The notes below the pieces were generated by a model that was given only the letters and a program-made list of their open reading frames with translations, was not told the origin of the DNA and did no database searches. A program made the translations under genes and the position numbers. DNA of 47,848 nucleotides from CAZIPN01 sp964541225 (GTDB lineage Bacteria; Actinomycetota; Coriobacteriia; Anaerosomatales; JAAXUF01): contig CAZIPN010000015.1 of assembly GCA_964541225.1 (NCBI GenBank), positions 1 to 47,848 of the forward strand, read 5' to 3'. Positions 16,769-25,929 of this stretch are shown one piece after another. Each line of letters starts with the position of its first letter. Position 1 is the stretch's first letter.

Positions 16769-17421
16769 CGGTCACCTCCTCGCGCGTGGGCGTCCCACTC
16801 GGGGTTCTTCGTCTTCACCGAGTAGTCCTTCGGCTCGTGAGTCGTCTCGAATTCATCCTCGCGATGGAGCTTGGCGAGGCGATCGTGGATGAGTACCCAC
16901 GCGCATTCTCGGTCGCCGAGTTCGCACATGCCGTCGTTCACGCCGCCGCACGGCCCGTTGAGGATCCCCTTCGCGCATCGCGTGATCGGGCAGATGCCAG
17001 CGGTCTCGCCGAGCACGCATGATCCACACGCCGAGCACTCGGCGCGCCAGCTTGCCAGCCCCTTCGCGGAGCCGATAAACATGGTGTCGAGTGCGGGGAT
17101 GACCGGGATGTCGACGTTGTCGGCAAGCAGCGCCACGCCTGCGCCGCATCCCAAAGAGAGCAACGCGTCGCAGTCGTCGATCTCGAGCTTCTCGATGAAC
17201 TCGGGCTCGCACTGGCGCTGGAGCACCGCGCCCTCAAACACAGAGCCGGTGCCTTCCTGAGAAGACGCCAGCCGAAGCGTCTGCACGAGCGTGTCGACCT
17301 CAAGTTCGCCTCCGGCCAAGGAGACTGCGGCGCACGTGTTGCAGCCGACGAGCAAGATGCGACGGTAGGGCGCAACGGCCTTGACGATTTCCTTGAGTGG
17401 TTTTTGCCTGACGACAATCAT
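16765..17421 (-). CDS. metV: MetV, zinc/iron-sulfur partner subunit of methylene-THF reductase
   Basis: Accessory subunit that pairs with MetF in acetogens. The 218-residue protein has an N-terminal domain with LVGCNTCAAV, QRQCEPEF and LSLGCGAGV, and a C-terminal domain with CSACGSCVLGETAGICP, ITRCAKG and LNGPCGGVNDGMCE. This C-terminal part is the family signature (MTHFR C-terminal domain) and probably holds metal clusters used to relay electrons to MetF. It overlaps genes on both sides by four bases, which argues for tight stoichiometry with MetF and the flavoprotein fusion. Confidence 0.92.
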   Translation of the reverse strand: MIVVRQKPLKEIVKAVAPYRRILLVGCNTCAAVSLAGGELEVDTLVQTLRLASSQEGTGSVFEGAVLQRQCEPEFIEKLEIDDCDALLSLGCGAGVALLADNVDIPVIPALDTMFIGSAKGLASWRAECSACGSCVLGETAGICPITRCAKGILNGPCGGVNDGMCELGDRECAWVLIHDRLAKLHREDEFETTHEPKDYSVKTKNPEWDAHARGGDR

Positions 17422-19427
17422 CGCAGGTGCACCGTGTCTTCCTCTTCGACCTCTCCGACGACCTCGAAGCGGTCCTGCATGCCGAGTTCGGTGAGGGCAG
17501 CGCGAATCTTGTCAGCGCGAGTGTGAACGAGCTGGCGCGCGTACGGATAGCGGCACGTGCTCTCCGCGCAACCGGCGAAGATGACGCGCTTGGCGCCGGA
17601 TTCGAGCGTTTCGAGTACGAGACGCTCGCTTGCGCGCAGCAGGCACGAGACCGTGAGCGTTCTCACGTCGCCTCGCACGTAGGGCAGCTCGGTCGTTCCA
17701 GCGCATGCAAACGACAGTATCGTTTCGGGCCCGGCGTCGGCCAGCGCGATCTCGACTCGGCGAGACATCTCCTCTTCCGAGTGGCCTTCGAGCGTGATGG
17801 CCTGGGCAGGGCATTGCGACGCGCAGGCACCGCACGCGATGCATGCTTCGGGGTCGAAATAGAGGAAGCCGCCCATTCGCATGTGGGGCGCTTGATGGGG
17901 GCAAACTCGGATGCAGGTGAGGCAGGACGCGCACTTCTCGCGACTCAGCCGGGCGCCCGTCGTGCAACCGAGGCAGCGCTGCGCTTCTCGGGCGGCCTCG
18001 TACTCGGTGTAGCCGACTTCGATCTCATCGAAGCTTCTCACCGCGTCGTAGAACTCGAGGCGCTCCATCTGCACGCGGCGGCGCGGCTCGAGCTTGGTCT
18101 GCATCAGCTCCGGCACTTCGCCGAGCGTGGTCGCTTCCTCGTTGAGGTCGTCAAGAAGACTGGCGTCACCAGCGAGGTCGCGAATGACGCTTGCCGAGGC
18201 GCGATGTCCTGCTGCGATCGCGTCGATCACCTTCGTTGGACCACTCACCACATCGCCGGCCGCGTACACATCCTCGATCGATGTGTGCAGCGTGTCAGGA
18301 TCGGCCTTGATGCCACCGCGAGGTGTCAGCTCTACGCCGATGTCACCCACGTCGGCTCCTTGGCCAGTAGCGAAGATGACGGTGTCAGCCGCGAACTGCT
18401 TGATCTCCCGCTCGTCGAAGGTGGGGGCAAAGCGCTTGTCGGCGTCAAAGACCGAGAGGCAGCGCGCGACCTTGAGCCCGACCACGCCCACATTGCCGAC
18501 AACCTCTCGCGGTCCCCACGAGCAATTCACGGTGATGCCCTCGAGTTGGGCCTCTTCGACTTCGTGTTCAGAGGCGGGCATCTCCTCAGGGCTTTCGAGA
18601 CATACCAGCGTCACGTCAGTAGCTCCAAGCCGCCGAGCAGTCCGCGCGACGTCCATCGCCACGTTGCCGCCACCCACCACGACCACGCGCTTGCCGATGG
18701 CGATCGGCTCGCGGCTTGCGGCGGCTTCGAGGAACGGCAAGGCCGCAAGTACTTGCCCGAAGTCCGCCCCAGGGATGGGAAGCGCTCGGCTCGCCTGCAA
18801 GCCTGCAGTGATCACGACCGCGTTGTACTGCTCGCGAAGCTCGTCGAGCGTGATGTCTGTGCCGACGCGTACGTCGGTCTTGACCTCGATGCCCAGCGAG
18901 AGGATGTAGTCGATGTCTTTGTCGAGCGCCGAGTCCGGGAGCCGGTAGTTGGGGATGCCGTAGCGAAGCATCCCGCCAAGCTTCGGCTTCTCCTCGAAAA
19001 GTGTGACTTTGAACCCGAACTTCGCGAGATCGTACGCGACGGTCAGGCCGGCGGGTCCGCTGCCGACAACAGCGACCTTCTCTCGCCGAATCGCATCCGG
19101 GCGTTCGATGGGGTAGGCGCCGAAGTCTGCTGCGGATCGCTTGAGCGCCGCGATGGCGAGCGGATCGTCGAGGTTGCAGCGCCGACACCCGTCCTCGCAC
19201 GGACGCAAGCAGATTCGCCCGCAGACCGCAGGGAGGGGGTTGCGATCCAAGATGATCTCAAGCGCGTCGGTGAAGCGGCCCTCGGCGATTGCCGTGACGT
19301 AGCCCGGCACGTCAACGTGGACCGGGCATCTCAAGCGGCACGGCGAATAGACCCGCGTTGAGTCGGGATTCTCGTCGAAGTAGTTGTTGTCTTCGTGCGT
19401 GTCCATTGTGTTCACCGCAATAGGCAT
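17418..19427 (-). CDS. GltD-like NAD(P)H flavoprotein fused to two ferredoxin motifs and an MvhD-like domain; probable electron donor to MetVF
   Basis: A 669-residue fusion. Residues 25-105 hold a GltD/dihydropyrimidine-dehydrogenase-type cluster domain (C30, C34, C69, C73, C77, C81, C84). Residues 117-400 form the FAD and NAD(P)H-binding module (GSGPAG at 122, GGGN at 252). Two [4Fe-4S] motifs follow (C499/502/505/509 and C529/532/535/539). Residues 568-655 resemble MvhD/FlpD, with C575, C595, C620 and C625. MvhD normally links hydrogenase or formate dehydrogenase to Hdr. The four-base overlap with metV suggests that it feeds NAD(P)H electrons to MetVF, replacing the HdrABC-MvhD or RnfC2 partners known in other acetogens. 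Flavin-based bifurcation is conceivable. The role is inferred from context. The start could be ATG 19427 or the Met at codon 8. Confidence 0.85.
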   Translation of the reverse strand: MPIAVNTMDTHEDNNYFDENPDSTRVYSPCRLRCPVHVDVPGYVTAIAEGRFTDALEIILDRNPLPAVCGRICLRPCEDGCRRCNLDDPLAIAALKRSAADFGAYPIERPDAIRREKVAVVGSGPAGLTVAYDLAKFGFKVTLFEEKPKLGGMLRYGIPNYRLPDSALDKDIDYILSLGIEVKTDVRVGTDITLDELREQYNAVVITAGLQASRALPIPGADFGQVLAALPFLEAAASREPIAIGKRVVVVGGGNVAMDVARTARRLGATDVTLVCLESPEEMPASEHEVEEAQLEGITVNCSWGPREVVGNVGVVGLKVARCLSVFDADKRFAPTFDEREIKQFAADTVIFATGQGADVGDIGVELTPRGGIKADPDTLHTSIEDVYAAGDVVSGPTKVIDAIAAGHRASASVIRDLAGDASLLDDLNEEATTLGEVPELMQTKLEPRRRVQMERLEFYDAVRSFDEIEVGYTEYEAAREAQRCLGCTTGARLSREKCASCLTCIRVCPHQAPHMRMGGFLYFDPEACIACGACASQCPAQAITLEGHSEEEMSRRVEIALADAGPETILSFACAGTTELPYVRGDVRTLTVSCLLRASERLVLETLESGAKRVIFAGCAESTCRYPYARQLVHTRADKIRAALTELGMQDRFEVVGEVEEEDTVHLR

Positions 19428-19438
19428 CGAGGCGGGAC

Positions 19439-20785
19439 CTAGCTGGCCCGTCGCTTGAGGAATGCGGGGATATCAGCTGCTTCGCCGGGACCGACGGTGA
19501 TCTTCCAGCCGTCGAGCTCTTCACCCAGCTCGCCGCTGATCTGTGCGACGAGACCCGGGATGATGACCTCGCGATTCGCGATCTTCTCGGCGATTCCGGA
19601 CTCGTTGACGAACTTGGCGATGCGGTCGGGCACGAACTTGCCGGCCGCCCACGCCGTGAGCACCGACAGCCCCTCGGCATCCACGATGCCGAGATACGCC
19701 GGGACTCGTGAAGCTTCGATCTCGCCTGCGACGATGAAGTACGTGAGCGAGAAGTTGGTGGTGATGAAGAACGGCGCGTCAGGTCCGGGATTGCCGAACT
19801 CATAGATCTTGGCCTCGGCCTGCATCGGGCGCTGCGGATCGGTGAAGATGTTCTGCCGCAGCACGAGCAGCGGCAGCATGCGCCACGGCTCTGCGCCCGA
19901 CATCACGACGATGGTGCCGTACTTGATCATGTCGGCGGCCGCGTACACGACCTCGAGTTCGTCGTCTCCGCCGGCGAAGTCGCCCGGGAAGACGATGGTC
20001 GGGTAGCCGAGCGGGGCGAACTTCTCGTTGAGCGCCTTGCGGCGCGAGAAGACGAGATCGCGGAATTGCGTCCCGATGCTGCTCGGGGCGCTATCGATGA
20101 CGATGTCCTTGAGACCGGCGTCTGCTGCCTTCTCGGTCAAAGCCGAGACGGCGGCTAGACCCTCGGCGCGCACGACGATCGGGCACTCGTACTTCTTGGC
20201 CAGCTCGAACATCGCATCGGCGTTGGCTTCTGTCGCCGCGTGGATGAGCGGACGCTTTGAGCCAGCGACTTCGAGGGCAGCGGCCATCTCGGCAGGGTCC
20301 TGGCTCATGAGCACAAGCGGCAGGCTTGTCGAGTTCTGGATGGCGCCGACGACCTCGGCGAAGCGCGATGCGTCGCCGCTGCTCTTCACTGCGATGAAGT
20401 CGCAGCGCAGGACCATCTGCACACGCTCGAAGTTGGCTGCCACCGCAGCCGCGACGGTCGCGGCGATCTCCTCGTCTGAGGCGGATGCATCAATCGACAC
20501 GCCAATGCCCGACGGGTTCACGAACGTCTTCTCATGGCGGAAGAGCACGGTCTCCTCGCCCACGGTGAAGGCGTCATCTCCAACGCCCACGGTCACAGCC
20601 CTCATTGGGGGTGCCGACGCCTCGGACAGGGCCGCCTTCGCCTCTTCCGAGACGTGCGGGCACGATGCGAGTTCCGCTTGTCCGGCTGCGAGTTTCATCG
20701 CGAAGGCCAGGCACGTCGGGATGCCGCAGTCGCCGCAGTTGGTCTTTGGAAGCTGCTTGAAGATCTCTAGTCCGCTGAGGGCCAT
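19439..20785 (-). CDS. acsC: Corrinoid/iron-sulfur protein, large subunit
   Basis: Large subunit of the CFeSP, which carries the methyl group on cobalt from AcsE to acetyl-CoA synthase. The N-terminal [4Fe-4S] motif is clear (C17, C20, C25, C42 in NCGDCGIPTC and SCPH). A TIM barrel and a C-terminal corrinoid-binding domain follow, with FFITTNFSLTYFIVAGEIE and SVLTAWAAGKF. Length 448 matches AcsC. The open frame extends upstream, but ATG 20785 has AAGGAACCCCG before it and starts the family sequence MALSGLEIFKQLP. The gap from acsB is 37 bases. Confidence 0.95.
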   Translation of the reverse strand: MALSGLEIFKQLPKTNCGDCGIPTCLAFAMKLAAGQAELASCPHVSEEAKAALSEASAPPMRAVTVGVGDDAFTVGEETVLFRHEKTFVNPSGIGVSIDASASDEEIAATVAAAVAANFERVQMVLRCDFIAVKSSGDASRFAEVVGAIQNSTSLPLVLMSQDPAEMAAALEVAGSKRPLIHAATEANADAMFELAKKYECPIVVRAEGLAAVSALTEKAADAGLKDIVIDSAPSSIGTQFRDLVFSRRKALNEKFAPLGYPTIVFPGDFAGGDDELEVVYAAADMIKYGTIVVMSGAEPWRMLPLLVLRQNIFTDPQRPMQAEAKIYEFGNPGPDAPFFITTNFSLTYFIVAGEIEASRVPAYLGIVDAEGLSVLTAWAAGKFVPDRIAKFVNESGIAEKIANREVIIPGLVAQISGELGEELDGWKITVGPGEAADIPAFLKRRAS

Positions 20786-20822
20786 CGGGGTTCCTTCCGT
20801 CCGGTGGTCGTGGTGTGGCTTG

Positions 20823-23003
20823 TCAGAATATGGAGTCCATGGTTGGTGCTGGGTGACCGTTGCTCGAGATGAACTCGAGTACGGCTTCTTCAGAATCGCC
20901 GACATCCTCGTCGGCGATCTTGTCGAGGAAGTCCGGATCGCCCATCTCCTCCAGGCGTGGCGCAAGCGCCGCGCGCATGGCTTCCTTGAGTTCCTTGGGC
21001 ATCCATACAACGCGGGACAGTCCGCCCTCCGCCGACATGAACTTCTTGCTTGCGATGTAGCCGCGGCCGATGCCCATGAAGCCCGGGGCCTGGATGCCGC
21101 CGCCGACCATGCCGGCAAGCGTCGAGAACTTCATCCCAGACGGGGTCATGCCGGCGAACTCACGGTTCACGATCATGACGCCGTTGCACATCGGCAAGAG
21201 TGCGATGATCGCCATGAAGCAGCCGCAGCTCGTCATGGGGTTGTCCATGAGCGAGTAGCACGTCATGCGCTCGATGTTGCCGCCGGACTTCTCGGAGACG
21301 TAGGCGTTGACGCCGGACCATTCGCCTGACTTGGCGTCGAGCAGCTCGCCCTTCTGGACCGGCTCGTTGGGGCCGGTGGGGTCAAGCTCGTAGGCGGCTT
21401 TCGCGTCCAGCCAGTTGTAGGCGCCGCACAGTCCGAGTCGCTCGGGCGTGACGACACACACGTGGGTTGGCGCGAAGCTCTGGCACAGCATGCAAGAGTA
21501 GAACTCGTCGACGGTGTCATCAGTGAGTCCGGCCATGCGCTCGTCGCGAGTCTCGTAGGACTTGCGCGCGAGTTCGCGCATTTCAATGACCTTGTCCTCT
21601 TCGGTGTAGATCGTGACCTGGACCTTGTCCACGATCGTGTCGAACTCGTCGAGGATCTTGGCGTGCAAAATGTCGCCGAAGTGGTGGAACTTGAAGCCCT
21701 TGGCCTTGGCTGCCTTGCTGATGCGGATCCACAGCAGATCGCGCTGGCCCATATGCAGAGCGCCCTCGGCGAAGTTGGTGAGGTGGTGGAATTGACGCTC
21801 GATGACCGACTCGAAGTCCGGCTGCATCTTGCGGCCAGCTATATCAACCACGATGCCGAGCGGAACGCGTCCGCCTTCCTCGATATCGTCGATCTCAGGT
21901 CCAACGACCACGATCTTGCCGTCGGTGACCTCTGAGGCGTCCAACGTGCGACACCACTCAAATGCCGGGGTCTTCTGACCACCAGCTTCAACGTACATGT
22001 CTTCCCTGCGCACGCGCTCGCCCTCGAAGGCTGGGCCGTAGGAGACCGGCACGGGTACCTCGGCAACCTTGATCTTGAGGCCTCGCACCTCGATCGCTTT
22101 CTGGACGAGGTTCTCATGGGGGATGTTGCTCACGACGTGCTCGTAGGTGCACACGCCTGTCGGCAAGATCTGCGGGATGTCGCTGCTTGAGATCGTGGGG
22201 AAGCCATACGAGATCGCTCCGGCCGCCGTCGCATACCACTCGTCGGTGACGTCGCCCATCGCGAGCACGAAGGCGAAGATGCGCATCTGGTTGTACCTGA
22301 GGATCCGCTCGAAGTCGCCCGGCTGCACGCCGCCAAACGTGAGCGCGGTCCGCGTCGCGAACCCAAGCGAGTAGATCTGACTCGATACCTCCGGGCCAAA
22401 CGGCACGAGGCGGGTGTCCCAGCCCAGCTGGATGTTCTCGGCCTCGAGCTGTTTGGCGAAGTGAGTTCCGTGATCTCCGCCGCCCATGAAGACGTAGAGC
22501 ATCTTCTCCTGCATCTCGCGGGCGAGTTTGACGGCAGTCTCGTTGTCCGGGGCGGCGCCGACCACCGCCGCGAAGCCCGGTGCCGAGCCATCCACGAACT
22601 CCACGCCTCGGGCGCGCATGATCACGTCATCAGCCGCGCCGAGCCAGATGTCGCTGACGGGATTCGTCCCGTCGACGTACTTCATCGCCTCGATGCATTC
22701 CTCGGCGAGGAGCGTGGCGATGCCGGCGTCAAGCGTCGTGCCCAGGTAGGGCAGCCATAGCTTCTCGCTGGGTATCTCGGGCAGAAGATCCCGCGCATAG
22801 CCGAGAACTGTGTCCATGTCCGAGAGCTTCTCGACCTTCTCGCCGGTCAGTCCGTAGATGACCGGGAGGTAGTAGCCGGTGTTCGGGAACTCGACGGCCT
22901 GCTCGGCGCCGATGCTCTCCTTCACTTCCGCGAGGTGAGTCTCGGCCCTTTCGACCCAGGCGTGCGCGCCACGAATCGCAGCGCTTGCGATGATCTTAGA
23001 CAC
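20823..23003 (-). CDS. acsB: Acetyl-CoA synthase (CODH/ACS alpha subunit)
   Basis: Joins CO, the CFeSP methyl group and CoA at the Ni-Ni-[4Fe-4S] A-cluster. At 726 residues it is the full bacterial form with the N-terminal CODH-contact domain; archaeal CdhC lacks that domain. The A-cluster cysteines are seen in CMLCQSFAPTHVC, LGLCGAYNW and MTSCGCF. Other family stretches are FVMGGGDHGT-like YVFMGGGDHGTHF and GGGIQAPGFMGIGRGYI. The start overlaps the acsA stop by eight bases, consistent with co-translation of the two tightly bound subunits. Confidence 0.96.
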   Translation of the reverse strand: MSKIIASAAIRGAHAWVERAETHLAEVKESIGAEQAVEFPNTGYYLPVIYGLTGEKVEKLSDMDTVLGYARDLLPEIPSEKLWLPYLGTTLDAGIATLLAEECIEAMKYVDGTNPVSDIWLGAADDVIMRARGVEFVDGSAPGFAAVVGAAPDNETAVKLAREMQEKMLYVFMGGGDHGTHFAKQLEAENIQLGWDTRLVPFGPEVSSQIYSLGFATRTALTFGGVQPGDFERILRYNQMRIFAFVLAMGDVTDEWYATAAGAISYGFPTISSSDIPQILPTGVCTYEHVVSNIPHENLVQKAIEVRGLKIKVAEVPVPVSYGPAFEGERVRREDMYVEAGGQKTPAFEWCRTLDASEVTDGKIVVVGPEIDDIEEGGRVPLGIVVDIAGRKMQPDFESVIERQFHHLTNFAEGALHMGQRDLLWIRISKAAKAKGFKFHHFGDILHAKILDEFDTIVDKVQVTIYTEEDKVIEMRELARKSYETRDERMAGLTDDTVDEFYSCMLCQSFAPTHVCVVTPERLGLCGAYNWLDAKAAYELDPTGPNEPVQKGELLDAKSGEWSGVNAYVSEKSGGNIERMTCYSLMDNPMTSCGCFMAIIALLPMCNGVMIVNREFAGMTPSGMKFSTLAGMVGGGIQAPGFMGIGRGYIASKKFMSAEGGLSRVVWMPKELKEAMRAALAPRLEEMGDPDFLDKIADEDVGDSEEAVLEFISSNGHPAPTMDSIF

Positions 23004-24951
23004 TGAGCTCCCTCCTCATGTTCATGTCGAAGAGGACGCGCTCTTGCGGCACGTCGATCTTGAGTGCGGTCCGTTTGGCATCGATGAGATCGAGCGCCTT
23101 GGTCACGATGTCTTGCGACTCTTCGATGAAGAAGAAGCCCGCCCCGAAGCGTTCCATCCACCCGTTTTCCATGTAGTCGACGACGTAGGGTGACGCCGAG
23201 ACCGGCGAGCCGACCCCGCCGAAGATGACGCTCGCGCCGCTTCCGACCGCGTACGTGCCGATCTCGAGTGCCTTCTCAGAGAACCACTCGGGGCTGATCG
23301 CGACTGCCGGTACCTCGCTGATGTCCTCGCCGAGCCCACCTTCCGAGACAACCTCGGCCAGGATCGTCAGGATGCGCGAGTTGTCGACGCACGATCCGAT
23401 GTGCAGCACCGGTGGGATGCCGATGGCGTCGCAGACTTCTTTGAGTCCCGGACCGGCGAACTCCATCGTCTCCGGAGCAAGCAGCCCGTGCTTGCCGCTC
23501 GTGATCGCCGAGCACCCGGTCACGACGACCAGCACGTTGTTGGCGATCAGCTCGCGCACGACGTTGACGACGCCGCGGTCTTGCACGACGCGAGCATTCG
23601 AGCAGCCGACCACGGCCGCCAGACCGCGGATGCGGCCGTTGATGATGTTGTCGTTCAGTGGCCGGAAGCTCGCGCGCATCTTGCCGCCGAGCATGTAGCG
23701 GATGTACTCGTGGGAGAAGCCGGCAACCAGCGGAGTCTGCTCCGTCGGGATGTGGGTCTCTCCGCGGTTCGGGAAGTTCTCGATCGCGCGCCGAACGATG
23801 TCGGTGGCAGTCTCGAGCGGATCGTGCTCGTTGACGTCGATGTGTTGGCCGTCCTGGCCTATCTTTGCCTTGGGCGATGTTGAGAAGAGCAGCGTGTGGT
23901 AGTGCGATGCGGCATCAGCCAGGCCCTGGAAGATGCACTGGATGTCGACGACCATCGCCTCAACGGCACCGGTCACAATCGCCAGCTCCTGATGCAGCAT
24001 GTTGCCCGCGGGCGGCACGCCTTGGCGCATGAGCGTCTCGTTGGCCGTGCAGCAGATGCCAGCGAGGTTGACGCCTTTCGCCCCGACCTTCTCGGCAAGT
24101 GCCTGCATCTCAGGTGAATGCGCGGCCTCGATGATGAGCGAGGAGAGCAGCGGCTCGTGGCCGTGGATGAGGATGTTGACCTCGTCCTCCCTGAGCACGC
24201 CGAGGTTTGCCGAGCTGCGCACCGGCACTGGAGTGCCGAAGATACAGTCCTGCAGGTCCGTGGCGAGCATCGAGCCGCCCCAGCCCGATCCAAGCGAGCT
24301 GCGGATGGCCGCGTCGAGCAGGTGCTCGACATTCTGGTCGTTGGCAGGTGCGGTCTGGTGCAGCGCTTGGACGACCTCGCGGTCGATCCCGCGCGGCATC
24401 ACTTCGTGCTTGCGCCACAGGTTCTGGCGCTTCTCCGGAGCCCGCGCCGCAAACGCGAGCTCGCCGGTCTGCTGACCGAACTGCGCGAGTGCCGCGTCAG
24501 CGACCTCACCCGCCAGCGTCTTGATGTCCTTGCCAGCCGCCTCGATGCCGAGATACCCCGCGACGCGCGCAAGCTTGACCTCGTCCTTGATGGTCACGCC
24601 TTCCATCTCGCCCTCGGCGATGGCCTTCATCGTCAAGGCAACGTCGCGGCCGTGGTCGGAGTGTGCGGCAGAGCCGCCTGCGACGCTACGCGTGAAGTTG
24701 CGCGCCGCGATCGTGTCGAGGGTGGCGCCGCACACACCGCGCTTGTTCTCCTTGTCCTTGCCGGTGATTCGGCACGGACCCATCGAACACAGCTTGCAGC
24801 ACGCACCTTCCGCCCCGGTGGGGCAAGGCCGCATTGCCTCGGCGCGGCTGAAGACCGTTGGCACTTCGCAAGCAACAGCGATCTCAATCAGCTCCGCGGC
24901 TGTCGGATCGATGCTTACCTCACCTTCGTGCATGTTGTTCTCATCAACCAT
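22996..24951 (-). CDS. acsA: Carbon monoxide dehydrogenase (CODH/ACS beta subunit)
   Basis: Ni-Fe CO dehydrogenase that reduces CO2 to CO for acetyl-CoA synthase. The N-terminal B and D cluster cysteines are present (C43, C51, C52, C55, C60, C74 in CPTGAEGACCKLC and MGPC). C-cluster regions are GICCTANETLMRQG, VVGCSNARVVQD, VTGCSAITSGKHG and GSCVDNSRI. The 651-residue length fits. The open frame runs far upstream, but ATG 24951 follows AGGAGGCACGAC and begins the real sequence (MVDENN). The gene sits 17 bases after acsD and before acsB, in acetogen-like company. Confidence 0.96.
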   Translation of the reverse strand: MVDENNMHEGEVSIDPTAAELIEIAVACEVPTVFSRAEAMRPCPTGAEGACCKLCSMGPCRITGKDKENKRGVCGATLDTIAARNFTRSVAGGSAAHSDHGRDVALTMKAIAEGEMEGVTIKDEVKLARVAGYLGIEAAGKDIKTLAGEVADAALAQFGQQTGELAFAARAPEKRQNLWRKHEVMPRGIDREVVQALHQTAPANDQNVEHLLDAAIRSSLGSGWGGSMLATDLQDCIFGTPVPVRSSANLGVLREDEVNILIHGHEPLLSSLIIEAAHSPEMQALAEKVGAKGVNLAGICCTANETLMRQGVPPAGNMLHQELAIVTGAVEAMVVDIQCIFQGLADAASHYHTLLFSTSPKAKIGQDGQHIDVNEHDPLETATDIVRRAIENFPNRGETHIPTEQTPLVAGFSHEYIRYMLGGKMRASFRPLNDNIINGRIRGLAAVVGCSNARVVQDRGVVNVVRELIANNVLVVVTGCSAITSGKHGLLAPETMEFAGPGLKEVCDAIGIPPVLHIGSCVDNSRILTILAEVVSEGGLGEDISEVPAVAISPEWFSEKALEIGTYAVGSGASVIFGGVGSPVSASPYVVDYMENGWMERFGAGFFFIEESQDIVTKALDLIDAKRTALKIDVPQERVLFDMNMRRELSV

Positions 24952-24968
24952 GTCGTGCCTCCTGTTGG

Positions 24969-25916
24969 CTACTGCGAGGACAAGCCGTCGATTGCCGTCT
25001 TCACGAGACGGACAGCGTCCGGGTGGCGCATGATCAAGATGTCTGCGCCCGCCATCGCCAACGTGATAGCTGTTGTTGCTTCCCACAGGACTCCGCGCTT
25101 GTCGGCGTCGCCCCACTGGGGCTCCTCTTCCTCGGCGGCCTTGGCTTCCTTGGCGCGCCAAGCTTCCCTGCCGAGGTTTGCGACCAGTGGCATCTGGGTC
25201 ATCGAGTCGTTCTGGTTGAGCGCCGCGAGACGCAGGCGTTCCTGAACCGTGTAGCCGTACTCAATGCCGTAGCCGACCGCGCCGCATGACGGGTCGATCA
25301 GGATGCGCTCGGCGTCGAGTCCCATCTGCGTGATCAAGATGTTGAGCTGCTTAGCCATGTTCACGTCGATTGGCGTCTCGGCAATGACGACATGCCCGTA
25401 GCCAAGAGCTGCTGCGGTGATTGGCTTGTAGTTGTCTTCCGTCGCCGGCCCAAGGCCAAGTCTGCGGTCGGTGACCGTCTCGGCGACCTTCTTCAAGACG
25501 TCGGTGTCCTTCTCGGCGTTGCCCGAGCCGTACACGATCACCGGAACGCTGACCGCGTCCACAACCGCACGCACGGTGGCGGCCGCGTCTTCGGGCGACG
25601 AGTCGGCGCCGTTCGGGTCGGTCGCGGCAAGCTGCACGCAGATGAGGTCCGCGCCGTGATCGTCGACGCACGACTTCGCCCATTTCGCCGGATCGCCATA
25701 CACATCGCCGAGGGCCTTCGTCAGCGTTGGTGACCATCCTTGCGGCTCGGCGTCGAAGACCTCCATTGCGATCTTGGGCTTGTTGGGCATCTCACCGTCG
25801 AACAGGTAGAAAGGCAGGGCCGTTTCTCCGCCGACGACCAGGGTGGAGCCATCGCCGCCAAGGGTGACCTCTCGGATGCTACCGTTCGGCTTCTCGATCG
25901 GGTCGCTGTATGCCAT
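24969..25916 (-). CDS. acsD: Corrinoid/iron-sulfur protein, small subunit
   Basis: Small CFeSP subunit, a TIM barrel that with AcsC forms the methyl carrier. The 315-residue product starts MAYSDPIEKPNGSIREVTLG and shows GGETALPFYLFDGEMPNKP, GADLICVQLAATDPNG, VYGSGNAEKD, LGPATEDNYKPI and IDPSCGAVGYGIEY, all family features. I start at ATG 25916, 13 bases after folD, although the frame is open further upstream. AcsC lies two genes downstream, separated by acsA and acsB. Confidence 0.95.
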   Translation of the reverse strand: MAYSDPIEKPNGSIREVTLGGDGSTLVVGGETALPFYLFDGEMPNKPKIAMEVFDAEPQGWSPTLTKALGDVYGDPAKWAKSCVDDHGADLICVQLAATDPNGADSSPEDAAATVRAVVDAVSVPVIVYGSGNAEKDTDVLKKVAETVTDRRLGLGPATEDNYKPITAAALGYGHVVIAETPIDVNMAKQLNILITQMGLDAERILIDPSCGAVGYGIEYGYTVQERLRLAALNQNDSMTQMPLVANLGREAWRAKEAKAAEEEEPQWGDADKRGVLWEATTAITLAMAGADILIMRHPDAVRLVKTAIDGLSSQ

Positions 25917-25929
25917 CTGTCTTCTCTCC

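Noticed and set aside
17427..19361. A 644-residue open frame on the plus strand
   Set aside because: Antisense to the GltD-MvhD fusion; composition is that of a shadow frame.
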